The notes under the pieces are model-generated. The model ran no database searches, was not told the origin of the DNA, and saw only the letters and a list, made by a program, of their open reading frames with translations. This document shows positions 28,827 to 37,325 of a stretch of 64,000 bases of DNA, in pieces; positions within the stretch are counted from its first letter, which is position 1; each line of letters starts with the position of its first letter. This stretch comes from Sporosarcina jiandibaonis (GTDB taxonomy: Bacteria; Bacillota; Bacilli; Bacillales_A; Planococcaceae). The stretch is taken from NCBI RefSeq assembly GCF_013184495.1, contig NZ_JAAOIY010000001.1:868001-932000 (forward strand), written 5' to 3'. The position numbers and the translations under genes are program-made.

Positions 28827-29709
28827 CTGTTTGCTCTCCAAATATTTTTGCTTGCAATGCTTTCCCCGTAGGTGTTGCGGCAAGTCCGCCTTTTGCCGTT
28901 TCCCGTAAAGCTGAAGGCATTGACTGACCGATTCGGTGCATCGCTTCGATTACTTCGTCCGTAGGAATTCGGCTGACTACGCCCGCCAACGCCATGTCTG
29001 CACCGACAAGCGCTTTAGCCGCTCCCATTGCATTTCGTTTCACACAAGGTACTTCAACGAGGCCTGCAACAGGATCACAGACAAGTCCGAGCATATTCTT
29101 CATGACAATCGAGAACGCCTCCGCACTTTGCTGTGGTGTTCCGCCTGCCATCTCAACAATTGCCGCCGCTGCCATTGACCCGGCCGATCCCGTTTCAGCT
29201 TGACATCCGCCAGCCGCACCGGATATAGAGGCATTGTTTGCAACGACAAATCCAAATGCACCCGAAGTAAATAAATAATTTATCATTTGTTCGCGTGTTG
29301 GATTCAATTTATTTTTCACTGCAAATAAAGTTCCCGGAACAATTCCTGCCGCACCAGCTGTCGGTGTTGCACAAATCATTCCCATTGCCGCGTTTACTTC
29401 ATTCGTCGCGACTGCTTTACTTACCGCGTCTAATATGACGTCACCAGAAAGCGATTTTCCGGACTCCATATATTTTTGAATAAGTACTGCATCTCCGCCA
29501 GTTAATCCTGATGTTGAGCGGACTCCCTGCAATCCTCTTTCAACCGCTTCTTCCATTACTTTTAAATTATTATCCATTTGTTCGATAATCTCTTCACGAG
29601 TTCTTTTCGTGATTAATATTTCCTGTTCGATCATGATTTCTGATATGGGTTTATTTTGCGATTCCGCAAGCGCGACAAGTTCTTTAACCGAGCTAAATAA
29701 TACATCCAT
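28804..29709 (-). CDS. sdaAA: L-serine dehydratase, alpha (iron-sulfur) subunit
   Basis: Large subunit (301 aa) of the oxygen-sensitive [4Fe-4S] L-serine deaminase, converting serine to pyruvate and ammonia. Candidate cluster cysteines appear in ICATPTAGAAG, SGAAGGCQAE, LVCDPVAGL and VPCVKRNAMG. The ATG at 29707-29709 follows AAGGGGG; an ATG 8 codons upstream lies before that site. It follows sdaAB by 13 bases, and recG starts within its last codons. Confidence 0.96.
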   Translation of the reverse strand: MDVLFSSVKELVALAESQNKPISEIMIEQEILITKRTREEIIEQMDNNLKVMEEAVERGLQGVRSTSGLTGGDAVLIQKYMESGKSLSGDVILDAVSKAVATNEVNAAMGMICATPTAGAAGIVPGTLFAVKNKLNPTREQMINYLFTSGAFGFVVANNASISGAAGGCQAETGSAGSMAAAAIVEMAGGTPQQSAEAFSIVMKNMLGLVCDPVAGLVEVPCVKRNAMGAAKALVGADMALAGVVSRIPTDEVIEAMHRIGQSMPSALRETAKGGLAATPTGKALQAKIFGEQTVGSSSVT

Positions 29710-29722
29710 TCTTCCGTCCCCC

Positions 29723-30385
29723 TTAATCGGCAATCGTCGAAATTTGAGTGATATGTGGTAAAACTTTTATTTCATCGATAAGGTCGTCATCGATTAACTG
29801 ATCGACTTCGATGACCATTAATGCCATTTGACCTTTTTCTTTTCGCCCGACTTCCATATGGGCAATATTCACGCCTCTATTAGCAAGCGCATTGGAAACG
29901 TTTGCAATGACTCCTGCTGTATCTTCATGGACTACAAGAAGTGCTGGATAATTCCCTGAAAGTCTTAGTGGAAATCCGTTCAGTTCAACAACTTCCATTT
30001 TCCCGCCGCCGATAGAAATCCCTGTCAATTCCATGACACTGCTACTGTCCCCAATTACAATCCTAGCCGTGTTCGGATGAGGCATTTCTTCTTCCTCCGG
30101 GATAAATTCAAATGTCAAACCGACTTTTTCAGCTTCTTCAAAGGAAGTTTTTATACGTTCATCGAAAGTATCGTAATCTAGTAATCCCCCGATTATCGCA
30201 ACATCAGAACTATGCCCTTTATATGTTTCTGCAAAAGAACCATAAAGGTGTACGCGAGCCCATTCCGGTTGGCGTCCAAAAAGTGTTCGCGCTACACGTC
30301 CGATCTTTGCGGCCCCTGCTGTATGTGAAGATGAAGGTCCGATCATGACTGGACCGATTATTTCAAATACTGATCTGAATTTCAC
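29723..30385 (-). CDS. sdaAB: L-serine dehydratase, beta subunit
   Basis: Beta subunit (220 aa, exactly the B. subtilis length). The N-terminal catalytic-scaffold domain starts with the signature FEIIGPVMIGPSSSHTAGAA. An ACT domain, likely for serine regulation, covers about 145-220 (YPALLVVHEDTAGVIANVSN). The GTG at 30383-30385 is chosen, with AGGGAGGGGG upstream. An in-frame ATG 20 codons earlier has no ribosome-binding site. It forms sdaAB-sdaAA with the next gene. Confidence 0.96.
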   Translation of the reverse strand: MKFRSVFEIIGPVMIGPSSSHTAGAAKIGRVARTLFGRQPEWARVHLYGSFAETYKGHSSDVAIIGGLLDYDTFDERIKTSFEEAEKVGLTFEFIPEEEEMPHPNTARIVIGDSSSVMELTGISIGGGKMEVVELNGFPLRLSGNYPALLVVHEDTAGVIANVSNALANRGVNIAHMEVGRKEKGQMALMVIEVDQLIDDDLIDEIKVLPHITQISTIAD

Positions 30386-30439
30386 CTGAATTTCCCCCTC
30401 CCTAAAACCTGTCTCTATTTTACATGAAAAACTTGAATA

Positions 30440-30479
30440 GAACAAAAACAGTGCGCTTTTGAATTAGCAACACTGTTTT
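30440..30479 (-). terminator. Terminator after fakA
   Basis: AAAACAGTG (30471-30479 complement) pairs with CACTGTTTT (30445-30453 complement) on the minus strand, followed by TGTTC. The loop is large (17 nt), so it is moderately strong. Confidence 0.6.
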
Positions 30480-30485
30480 AGCCTA

Positions 30486-32153
30486 TTATTCAACTGAAAT
30501 AATATATGGATAGAGCGGTTGATTTCCATGATAAAGTTCTGCTTCCACATGGTCAAAGTTATCTTCGATATAACTTTCTATGACTGAAGCATCTTCTTCA
30601 CTTACCTCTTCACCGTATAGGACTGTGACGATTTCAGCGTCATCGTCTATAACTTTTGATAAAAGTGATTTTGTCACTTCTTCAATTGATGCATGAGTCG
30701 TTACGATTTTCCCTTCGGCAATCCCCATGAATTCGCCATTCTTGATCGTCAGACCATCAATCGTCGTATCTCTGACTGCATGAGTTACTTGCGCGGTTTT
30801 TACATAGGATGCAGCTTCCGTCATCGCAGTTGCATTCACGCTAACTTCAGCTTCCGGATTAAATGCAAGAATTGCAGATAATCCTTCAGGAACAGTCTTC
30901 GTCGGTACGACCGCCGCTTCAATTCCCACTATTTCCGCGGCTTGTTCTGCGGCCATGATAATGTTTTTATTGTTCGGTAATATTAAGACACGCTCGGCTC
31001 CAACATCTTCGATCGCTTTCACGATATCTTCAGTGGATGGATTCATAGTTTGTCCACCCTCGATAACTGCTGAAGCGCCTACGCTTTTCAATAACTCAGC
31101 AATTCCGGAACCCATTGCAACCGTTACAATAGCATAAGGATGTTTAATGGATTCAGATTGTTTACCATTATGTACATTGTGGTCTGCCCCCACGAGGTTA
31201 ATATGTTGTTCACGCATATTTTCAATTTTAATATCGATTAGCGAACCATATTTCTGACTAAATGAAAGCACGTCGCCCGGCTCTTCTGAATGAATATGAA
31301 CTTTTGCGACGTCATCATCTGATATAACTAGAAGTGAATCGCCGAATCGGCTTAATTCTTGACGGTAATCAGATTCATCATAAGGATTATTCGCCAGTTT
31401 CTTATCTTCGAATTTCACCATGAATTCCGTGCAATAACCATAGACAATGTCCTCTGTATTCATGAATCCTTGAAGGCTAAGATGATGTTGTTCATTGATC
31501 ATTTCTTTCATCGCTTGATCATCGGTTCTTTCTGGAAGTCCTTCGCCTTTCAGAGATGCCAAAAATCCCTCGTAGACGTATACAAGTCCTTGTCCGCCGC
31601 TATCCACAACACCGACTTCTTTTAAAACCGCAAGTAAATCAGGCGTGCGTTCAAGCGAAGCTTTCGATTCCCGAACGACGGCTTCCATTACTTCAATGAA
31701 ATCATCTGTTGTTTTCGAAACTTCCACTCCAGCATTGGCAGCATCTTTTGCAACCGTTAAAATTGTGCCTTCTACTGGCTTCATAACCGCTTTATATGCT
31801 GTTTCAACACCGTATTGTAACGCCTCGGCAAATTTTTTGCCGTCAAGAAAAGCTTCTTTTTCAATCGCTTTTCCAAAACCGCGGAACAATTGCGATAAGA
31901 TGACACCTGAATTTCCCCGTGCTCCCATCAGCAATCCTTTTGAGAGAGCTCCTGCTGTTTCACCGATATGTTCGACGGCATTCGCTTCGACTTCATTTGC
32001 CCCGGATGTCATAGACAAATTCATATTTGTTCCTGTATCGCCATCAGGAACGGGAAACACGTTTAACGAATCGACGTAGTCGGCATTTAGATAAAGCTGA
32101 TGAGCACCGAGCTTTATCATTTCCGCAAATTTTAAACCATCTATTGACTTCAT
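30486..32153 (-). CDS. fakA: Fatty acid kinase subunit FakA (YloV, DAK2 domain)
   Basis: ATP-binding subunit (555 aa) of fatty acid kinase; with a FakB lipid carrier it phosphorylates exogenous fatty acids for phospholipid synthesis. The N-terminal DhaL/DAK2 ATP-binding domain has NVFPVPDGDTGTNMNLSM near residue 30 and GARGNSGVILSQLFRG near 77. A middle domain and a C-terminal EDD-like domain (about 330-555) follow. It is paired with the upstream Asp23-family gene (18-bp gap), as in other Firmicutes. Confidence 0.95.
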   Translation of the reverse strand: MKSIDGLKFAEMIKLGAHQLYLNADYVDSLNVFPVPDGDTGTNMNLSMTSGANEVEANAVEHIGETAGALSKGLLMGARGNSGVILSQLFRGFGKAIEKEAFLDGKKFAEALQYGVETAYKAVMKPVEGTILTVAKDAANAGVEVSKTTDDFIEVMEAVVRESKASLERTPDLLAVLKEVGVVDSGGQGLVYVYEGFLASLKGEGLPERTDDQAMKEMINEQHHLSLQGFMNTEDIVYGYCTEFMVKFEDKKLANNPYDESDYRQELSRFGDSLLVISDDDVAKVHIHSEEPGDVLSFSQKYGSLIDIKIENMREQHINLVGADHNVHNGKQSESIKHPYAIVTVAMGSGIAELLKSVGASAVIEGGQTMNPSTEDIVKAIEDVGAERVLILPNNKNIIMAAEQAAEIVGIEAAVVPTKTVPEGLSAILAFNPEAEVSVNATAMTEAASYVKTAQVTHAVRDTTIDGLTIKNGEFMGIAEGKIVTTHASIEEVTKSLLSKVIDDDAEIVTVLYGEEVSEEDASVIESYIEDNFDHVEAELYHGNQPLYPYIISVE

Positions 32154-32171
32154 TGAAATAATTTCCTCCTT

Positions 32172-32534
32172 CTACAGGTTCGTTACGCGAACTCCCTGGA
32201 CAAATATATTAACCGATTTAACGGATAATCCAACAGTTTTCATTAATGTGTATTTTACTTTTGATTGTACTTGATAGGCAACTTCTGAAATTTTTGTGCC
32301 ATATCCAATTATGACGTGCATATCAATATGCGTGTCATCGCCAATATTTCGAACAATGACGCCACGCGCAAAATTTTCTTTACGAAGTATTTCTGTTAAA
32401 CCATCTCGGATTTGATGCTTAGAAGCCATACCTACAATACCATAGCACTCTATAGCTGATTCACCAACGACTTGAGCAATAACATCATTTGTGATATCGA
32501 TCTTGCCAAACTCGTTTATTACTTCGATTGACAT
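32172..32534 (-). CDS. yloU: Asp23/YloU family envelope stress protein
   Basis: Small Asp23/Gls24 (DUF322) protein of 120 aa. The conserved core includes VIAQVVGESAIECYGIVGMA and VDMHVIIGYGTKISEV-like strands in the C-terminal half. Family members are membrane-associated or abundant cytosolic proteins linked to cell envelope stress; the exact role of YloU is unclear. The ATG has GGAGG 8 bases upstream. It is first in a two-gene operon with fakA and diverges from rpmB. Confidence 0.9.
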   Translation of the reverse strand: MSIEVINEFGKIDITNDVIAQVVGESAIECYGIVGMASKHQIRDGLTEILRKENFARGVIVRNIGDDTHIDMHVIIGYGTKISEVAYQVQSKVKYTLMKTVGLSVKSVNIFVQGVRVTNL

Positions 32535-32661
32535 AGTGCGTCCCTCCGCATCCTAGTTTTACTCACCCTATTGTACTATACCCCACATAATAATAAAAGA
32601 AAGCATTATCTTTTCAAAGTGCTTGTAAAGGCATTCAGCTTGAAAGTTGCATCGAAATAGG

Positions 32662-32690
32662 TTGCAATACCGACTTAACTATGATAAATT
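32662..32690 (+). promoter_or_regulatory. Possible rpmB promoter
   Basis: TTGCAA (32662-32667), 17-bp spacer, TAAATT (32685-32690), each about 4/6, placed about 60 bases before rpmB. It is the best candidate in the 216-bp divergent yloU-rpmB gap. Confidence 0.4.
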
Positions 32691-32750
32691 TAATTGTATG
32701 CGAATTTAAGAAATGCATCGCTTAATCTTCATTTACGAGGAGGTACAAAT

Positions 32751-32939
32751 ATGTCTAAACAATGCGTAATCACTGGCCGTAAAGCTAGTACAGGAAATAC
32801 ACGTTCTCACGCACTAAACTCAAGTAGACGTACATGGGGAGCGAACCTTCAAAAAGTCCGCATCCTCGTTAACGGTAAACCTAAAAGAGTTTGGGTTTCT
32901 GCAAGAGCTCTAAAATCAGGTAAAGTTCAAAGAGTTTAA
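32751..32939 (+). CDS. rpmB: 50S ribosomal protein bL28
   Basis: Ribosomal protein L28 (62 aa). It starts [16 protein letters not shown] and ends [12 protein letters not shown], both diagnostic. The ATG at 32751 follows GAGGAGG. Only one N-terminal Cys is present, not a zinc-binding set, as in the B. subtilis protein. It is one of two plus-strand genes in the window and converges on spoVM. Confidence 0.97.
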   Translation: MSKQCVITGRKASTGNTRSHALNSSRRTWGANLQKVRILVNGKPKRVWVSARALKSGKVQRV

Positions 32940-32953
32940 TGGAAGAGAAACAA

Positions 32954-32990
32954 AATGCCAAGCTGAAAAACTTCAGCCTGGCATTTTTTC
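32954..32990 (+). terminator. Terminator after rpmB, overlapping the spoVM 3' end
   Basis: AATGCCA and GCTGAA pair with TTCAGC and TGGCATT around a short loop (one mismatch), followed by six T. Its spoVM-side arm encodes the last spoVM codons and stop. The opposite strand also has a flanking run of T after the stem, so it could act in both directions. Confidence 0.85.
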
Positions 32991-33110
32991 GTTTTTCTTC
33001 CTCTTTTTCTTGTTCGATGGCTTAGATTTTTCATCTTTACGAAAGACAACTATACATTTCCGGACGAAACCGCTCACAAACTTTGGTAAAGTAAATGTAT
33101 AAACGCGCAA
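32973..33110 (-). CDS. spoVM: Stage V sporulation protein M homologue, with C-terminal extension
   Basis: A 45-residue protein whose first 26 residues align with the 26-aa B. subtilis SpoVM (MKFYTIKLPKFLGGIVRAML...). Here they are MRVYTFTLPKFVSGFVRKCI then VVFRKD. The essential Pro9, the YT-LPKF core and the closing FRKD are conserved. SpoVM is an amphipathic helix that senses the curvature of the forespore outer membrane and anchors SpoIVA for coat assembly. The TTG at 33108-33110 has AAAGGAG 7 bases upstream and begins 14 bases after thiN, as in B. subtilis (thiN-spoVM-rpmB). A lysine-rich tail of about 19 residues is added, and the stop lies within the rpmB terminator. Confidence 0.85.
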   Translation of the reverse strand: MRVYTFTLPKFVSGFVRKCIVVFRKDEKSKPSNKKKRKKNEKMPG

Positions 33111-33123
33111 CTCCCCACTCCTT

Positions 33124-33777
33124 TCAAGCATCTGAACTCCTTACCATTAAGCATATGCCCCCGCGGAAGGAGATAGTACAGATATGAGAAGCTGTCTCGT
33201 TACTTGTAAACTTTGTCATGCCTAACTCCAGCGTTTCATTAAAAGTTTCATACTTAAATCCAGTAAGCGTAAGGTCTGTCACTTTTAGGCCAAAAGAAAA
33301 AAATGAAACAAATGGATAACGTTGGTCATGAAGCAGTTTATGTACAGTCGGGAGCAGGATTGTCATTTCGTTTGTTCGATTGATAATCGAAAATGAAATG
33401 TCGGGATATTCGATTTGCAAGCGATACAAAAGATGAAGCGCAGACGCTGAATGATCAAGCCGACCGCCTGTGACACCCGTCAATAATACATTTTCGGGTT
33501 TATAAGAGAGCGCACGTGCAATCGCTAGTTCAGTATCGGTTTCATCTTTTTCCGCATTGAATTCCGAGATGTTTTTGATTGTCTTTTTAATTTGTTCATA
33601 CTCTTCTATTGAAACAGAATCGAAATCTCCAACTGCTTCATTCGGAGTGATTCCTTTTTCAAGTAGATGAATCGCCCCTCTGTCTGCGCCGATAAACACT
33701 GTTTCCTTTTCATGAAATCCGGATAAATCCGCAAGTTCATGTTTTGGTCCTCCCGCACAGACAATGGCATATTTCAT
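33124..33777 (-). CDS. thiN: Thiamine pyrophosphokinase
   Basis: Converts thiamine and ATP to thiamine pyrophosphate (217 aa, cytoplasmic). Family motifs are FIGADRGAIHLL, the acidic AVGDFDSVS near residue 50, the DETDTELAIA motif near 78 and LTGVTGGRLDHS near 100. Its ATG overlaps the rpe stop by 4 bases. It is followed directly by spoVM. No riboswitch is seen; it is expressed within the priA-to-thiN block. Confidence 0.95.
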   Translation of the reverse strand: MKYAIVCAGGPKHELADLSGFHEKETVFIGADRGAIHLLEKGITPNEAVGDFDSVSIEEYEQIKKTIKNISEFNAEKDETDTELAIARALSYKPENVLLTGVTGGRLDHSASALHLLYRLQIEYPDISFSIINRTNEMTILLPTVHKLLHDQRYPFVSFFSFGLKVTDLTLTGFKYETFNETLELGMTKFTSNETASHICTISFRGGICLMVRSSDA

Positions 33778-34442
33778 TGATTAATAACTCCTTCTCCTGC
33801 CGCTTTGATCTTTTGTAAAGCTTCAGCACGATTTTCTTTATTGAAAATAGCTGAACCCGCAACTAAAATTGTCGCCCCGGCTTCAACGCAAGGAATTATC
33901 GTGTTTTCATCTACACCGCCGTCAATTTCAATTTCAATCTCTAAATTCCGTTCTTTAATAATTGCAGCGAGTTGTTTTACTTTCGGTAGTACGGTATGAA
34001 TAAACGCTTGACCGCCAAACCCTGGATTTACCGTCATAAATAAAACCATATCAACATTGTCAAGAACATGTAGAATCGTTTCTACAGGTGTATGTGGATT
34101 CAAAACGACCCCCGTCTTCACGCCAGTCGACCGAATCAGTTGGAGCGTGCGATGCAAATGCGGACAAGCTTCAACATGAACCGTTATATAGTCTGCTCCT
34201 GCTTTTGCAAATTGCTCGATATAAGCGTCCGGATTTTCAATCATCAAATGGACGTCTAGCGGCAATGATGTTACCGGTCTTAACGCTTCAACAACGATTG
34301 GTCCCATTGTAATATTTGGCACGAAATGGCCGTCCATAACATCAATATGAATGAGATCCGCTCCTGCTTTTTCTACTTCTTGTACTTCTTCGGCTAGCTT
34401 TGAAAAATCTGCGGCCAAAATTGAAGGTGCAATTTTAATCAT
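33774..34442 (-). CDS. rpe: Ribulose-phosphate 3-epimerase
   Basis: Interconverts ribulose 5-phosphate and xylulose 5-phosphate in the pentose phosphate pathway (222 aa TIM barrel). It starts MIKIAPSILAADFSKL; catalytic Asp/His residues are in HIDVMDGHFVPNITMG near residue 33, and MTVNPGFGGQAF and EIDGGV are conserved. The ATG at 34440-34442 is preferred because it lies 9 bases after CGAGGT; an ATG three codons earlier touches that site. It overlaps the rsgA end by 8 bases. Confidence 0.96.
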   Translation of the reverse strand: MIKIAPSILAADFSKLAEEVQEVEKAGADLIHIDVMDGHFVPNITMGPIVVEALRPVTSLPLDVHLMIENPDAYIEQFAKAGADYITVHVEACPHLHRTLQLIRSTGVKTGVVLNPHTPVETILHVLDNVDMVLFMTVNPGFGGQAFIHTVLPKVKQLAAIIKERNLEIEIEIDGGVDENTIIPCVEAGATILVAGSAIFNKENRAEALQKIKAAGEGVINQ

Positions 34443-35346
34443 GTTTTTCATACCTCGGCTTTCTTTCTGTTATTTCTTGTAAAAAGTAAAGATAATTTTC
34501 GTAGCGATTTTTTACAATTTCTCCATCCTCAACTAATTTCTTCACTTCGCATTTCGGTTCGTTCAAATGTATGCAACCACGGAATTTACAATAATCCGAT
34601 GCTTGATCGATTTCTATAAAGTAGCGAGAAAGCTCCTCTTTTTCGATATGATCAGTCTCAAGTGAACTAAATCCCGGTGTATCCGCAACAAGGCCGCCAG
34701 CGACTTCTAACAGCTCAACATGTCTTGTCGTATGCTTTCCTCGACCTAGGGCTTCTGAAATCACGCCTGTTTTCAAACCAAGTGAAGGAAGCACATTATT
34801 TAATAATGTGGACTTCCCTACACCCGATTGACCTGCTAATACAGTAGTTTTCCCTCTTAATATCGGCCCAAGCAATTCAGGTAAATTTTCATCTTCTATA
34901 AAAGTTTTCATAACTAAATAACCGATTTTCTCATAGTATTTTGCGGCTATTTCAACTTTTTCAAGCTCTTTTTCATTCGCAAGATCTTTTTTTGTTAAAC
35001 AAATAACCGGGCGAATTTTAAATGATTCAATAACGGTAAGAAAACGATCAAGTAAATGAGCACTAAAGTCTGGTTCTACGATTGAAAAAACGAGAATCGC
35101 CTGATCCACATTAGAAATCGGCGGTCGCACGAGTTCGTTTTTTCGTTCGTGAACGACTGTAATTGTTGCATCATTATCGCCATCAGGAACAAAGGTGACA
35201 AAATCGCCTACTAGCGGGTGAACCCCGCGTTTTCTAAAAACACCGCGACTTTTGCATTGAACGATTTTGCCATCGCATTCTACATAATAAAATCCGCTAA
35301 TCGCTTTTCTAATTTGTCCTTCCAGATAAATTACCCTCTCTCTCAA
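34435..35346 (-). CDS. rsgA: Ribosome small subunit-dependent GTPase RsgA (CpgA)
   Basis: Circularly permuted GTPase (about 303 aa) that checks 30S maturation. An N-terminal OB fold (FYYVECDGKIVQCKSRG) is followed by G4 LTKKDL, G1 AGQSGVGKST near residue 172 and G3 DTPGFSS. The C-terminal zinc site is CKFRGCIHLNEPKC. The TTG at 35344-35346 overlaps the prkC stop (TTGA), so translational coupling is likely. A strong AGAGAGGG lies after it, however, in front of a non-standard CTG (residue 8) that would match the B. subtilis start MPEGK. Confidence 0.93.
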   Translation of the reverse strand: MRERVIYLEGQIRKAISGFYYVECDGKIVQCKSRGVFRKRGVHPLVGDFVTFVPDGDNDATITVVHERKNELVRPPISNVDQAILVFSIVEPDFSAHLLDRFLTVIESFKIRPVICLTKKDLANEKELEKVEIAAKYYEKIGYLVMKTFIEDENLPELLGPILRGKTTVLAGQSGVGKSTLLNNVLPSLGLKTGVISEALGRGKHTTRHVELLEVAGGLVADTPGFSSLETDHIEKEELSRYFIEIDQASDYCKFRGCIHLNEPKCEVKKLVEDGEIVKNRYENYLYFLQEITERKPRYEKHD

Positions 35347-37325
35347 TCAACTTCGTCATAATGGAATGTTTCTTCTGCAATTTGTGTATCGTCTCGCATA
35401 ATTCGGTAAGCGCCGCTTTGCCCTTCTTCCAACTCGATGGTGATTCTTCTCGGCGTATCTTCGGTGATTTCGAAATCGCTAAATACGTCAGCCATTGAAT
35501 TTTTACGGTCTTGAATATAAATTCGAATTCTATTCGGTTTTCTTTCCCCTTCCGAGTCTTCGTCCTCACCGTCTTCAGGATCTTCAGGGACATATTCAAT
35601 CGTTACGGTTTGAATTAATTGTTTAATCGGCTTTTGCTCTTGACCTAAAGATTGAACAACTTCAACCCTTCCGCCTTTTTCAATCATTGTATCGGCAGCT
35701 GGTTCTTGAGAAATAATTCTTCCTTGTCCGACTGTTGCGTGGTGCACCTTGCTAGTCACGACTATGTTTAATCCCGACGACTTGGCATATTCCTCTAATT
35801 TCTGTTCATCATAACCAACAAGATTTTCAAGTTTTCGCATCTCTTTCCCTTTACTTACAGTAAGGACTAAGTCAGTTTCACTGAGCACGTATTCAGGACC
35901 TGCTTCAGGTGATTGTTTTATAATTGTTCCCTTTGTTTCATTATCAAAAACTTCATCTATTTTAACCGATTTAAAACCCATATTTTCCACTATACCCTTT
36001 ACTTGCTCGATGTCGCGTCCGGTATAGTCCGTTAACTCTGTCGCTTCTTTTCCTGTACTAATATAAAGAGTGATTTCAGTTCCCGGTCTTCGTTCTTTTC
36101 CAGCTTCAGGAACGGTGCGAATTACTTTACCGGCTGCAAATTCATCAGAAGTTTGTTCAGTTCTATCTTCTGCAACGATAAAACCTTTTTCTTCAAGTAG
36201 ATCGATTGCTTCTCTCTCATCCATATCACTAACATCAGGAACTTCAATTTTATTAAGTCCCAATAAAGCAGGTAGAAACATGATTAATAGTCCGATTACA
36301 GCAAGACCGGCTATAATTCCTAAGAATATCGGCCATTTTTTACGCTTCTTCTTGACTGGTTCTTCAACTATTTCTTCTTCTGGCTCAACCGGATGATTTT
36401 CTTTTGTTTGTTGTACATTATCGAACTTTGATGTCGCTGAAATAGCAGGAATCGCTCGTGTCGTTTCATCATCAAACGTAATGGCAAACTTTTCTTCATT
36501 TGCTCGTTCAGGTGATAAGACTGTTGCAAGATCGTCTTGCATTTCATCCGCGGACCTATATCTGCTAACAGCGTCTTTAGCGGTCGCTTTTAAAATGACA
36601 TTTTCTACGCTTTGCGGAATTGTCGGAAATAACTTTCGTACAGAAGGCGTTTCTTCCTGTAAATGCTTTAAAGCGATTGAAACCGCCGATTCACCTGAGA
36701 ATGGGAGCTTCCCTGTTAATAATTCATAAAAGACAATTCCTAAAGAATAAATATCTGATTTTTTTGTTGCCATGCCGCCGCGCGCTTGTTCTGGCGACAA
36801 GTAATGAACGGTGCCCAATACTGAATTTGTTTTTGTATAAGCGGTAGCACTTAATGCCATCGCGATACCAAAATCAGTTATTTTCACATTTCCATCGTGG
36901 TCCATCAAAATATTTTGCGGTTTTATATCCCGATGAACAATGCCGTTATAATGCGCATTTGAGATGGCCGAGACCAACTGTTGCATAATCGGCAAAGCTT
37001 GCTCAGGTGCTAATGGTCCATTGGATTGTATATATTCCTTCAATGTTTGACCTTCAATATATTCCATTACAAGGTAATGGATATCGCCGTCTTCTCCTAC
37101 ATCATAGATGTCAACAATATGCGGATGCATTAAGCTTGTAGCAGAAAGAGCCTCTCTCATAAAACGCCGTTTGAGTTCCTCTTCATTTGAAAAGTCATAA
37201 TTCAAAACTTTTATGGCGACATCCCGGTCGAGGATAATATCATGTGCAAGATATACGCGCGACATGCCGCCTCCGCCGATAAACTTCAATATTTCATAAC
37301 GTCCGCCAATTCGTTTGCCAATCAC
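35343..37325 (-). CDS. prkC: Serine/threonine protein kinase PrkC with PASTA repeats
   Basis: Membrane Ser/Thr kinase (660 aa) that senses muropeptides and controls cell-wall metabolism and spore germination. The cytoplasmic kinase domain (about 10-270) shows GGGGMSRVYLAHD, HRDIKPQN and ITDFGIAMA. A lysine/arginine-rich juxtamembrane stretch precedes one membrane segment (about 333-355). Three PASTA repeats follow outside (about 360-570), then a C-terminal region of about 90 residues that is acidic before an Ig-like end. The GTG start overlaps the prpC stop (GTGA). It is coupled with its phosphatase, as is usual. Confidence 0.96.
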   Translation of the reverse strand: MIGKRIGGRYEILKFIGGGGMSRVYLAHDIILDRDVAIKVLNYDFSNEEELKRRFMREALSATSLMHPHIVDIYDVGEDGDIHYLVMEYIEGQTLKEYIQSNGPLAPEQALPIMQQLVSAISNAHYNGIVHRDIKPQNILMDHDGNVKITDFGIAMALSATAYTKTNSVLGTVHYLSPEQARGGMATKKSDIYSLGIVFYELLTGKLPFSGESAVSIALKHLQEETPSVRKLFPTIPQSVENVILKATAKDAVSRYRSADEMQDDLATVLSPERANEEKFAITFDDETTRAIPAISATSKFDNVQQTKENHPVEPEEEIVEEPVKKKRKKWPIFLGIIAGLAVIGLLIMFLPALLGLNKIEVPDVSDMDEREAIDLLEEKGFIVAEDRTEQTSDEFAAGKVIRTVPEAGKERRPGTEITLYISTGKEATELTDYTGRDIEQVKGIVENMGFKSVKIDEVFDNETKGTIIKQSPEAGPEYVLSETDLVLTVSKGKEMRKLENLVGYDEQKLEEYAKSSGLNIVVTSKVHHATVGQGRIISQEPAADTMIEKGGRVEVVQSLGQEQKPIKQLIQTVTIEYVPEDPEDGEDEDSEGERKPNRIRIYIQDRKNSMADVFSDFEITEDTPRRITIELEEGQSGAYRIMRDDTQIAEETFHYDEVD

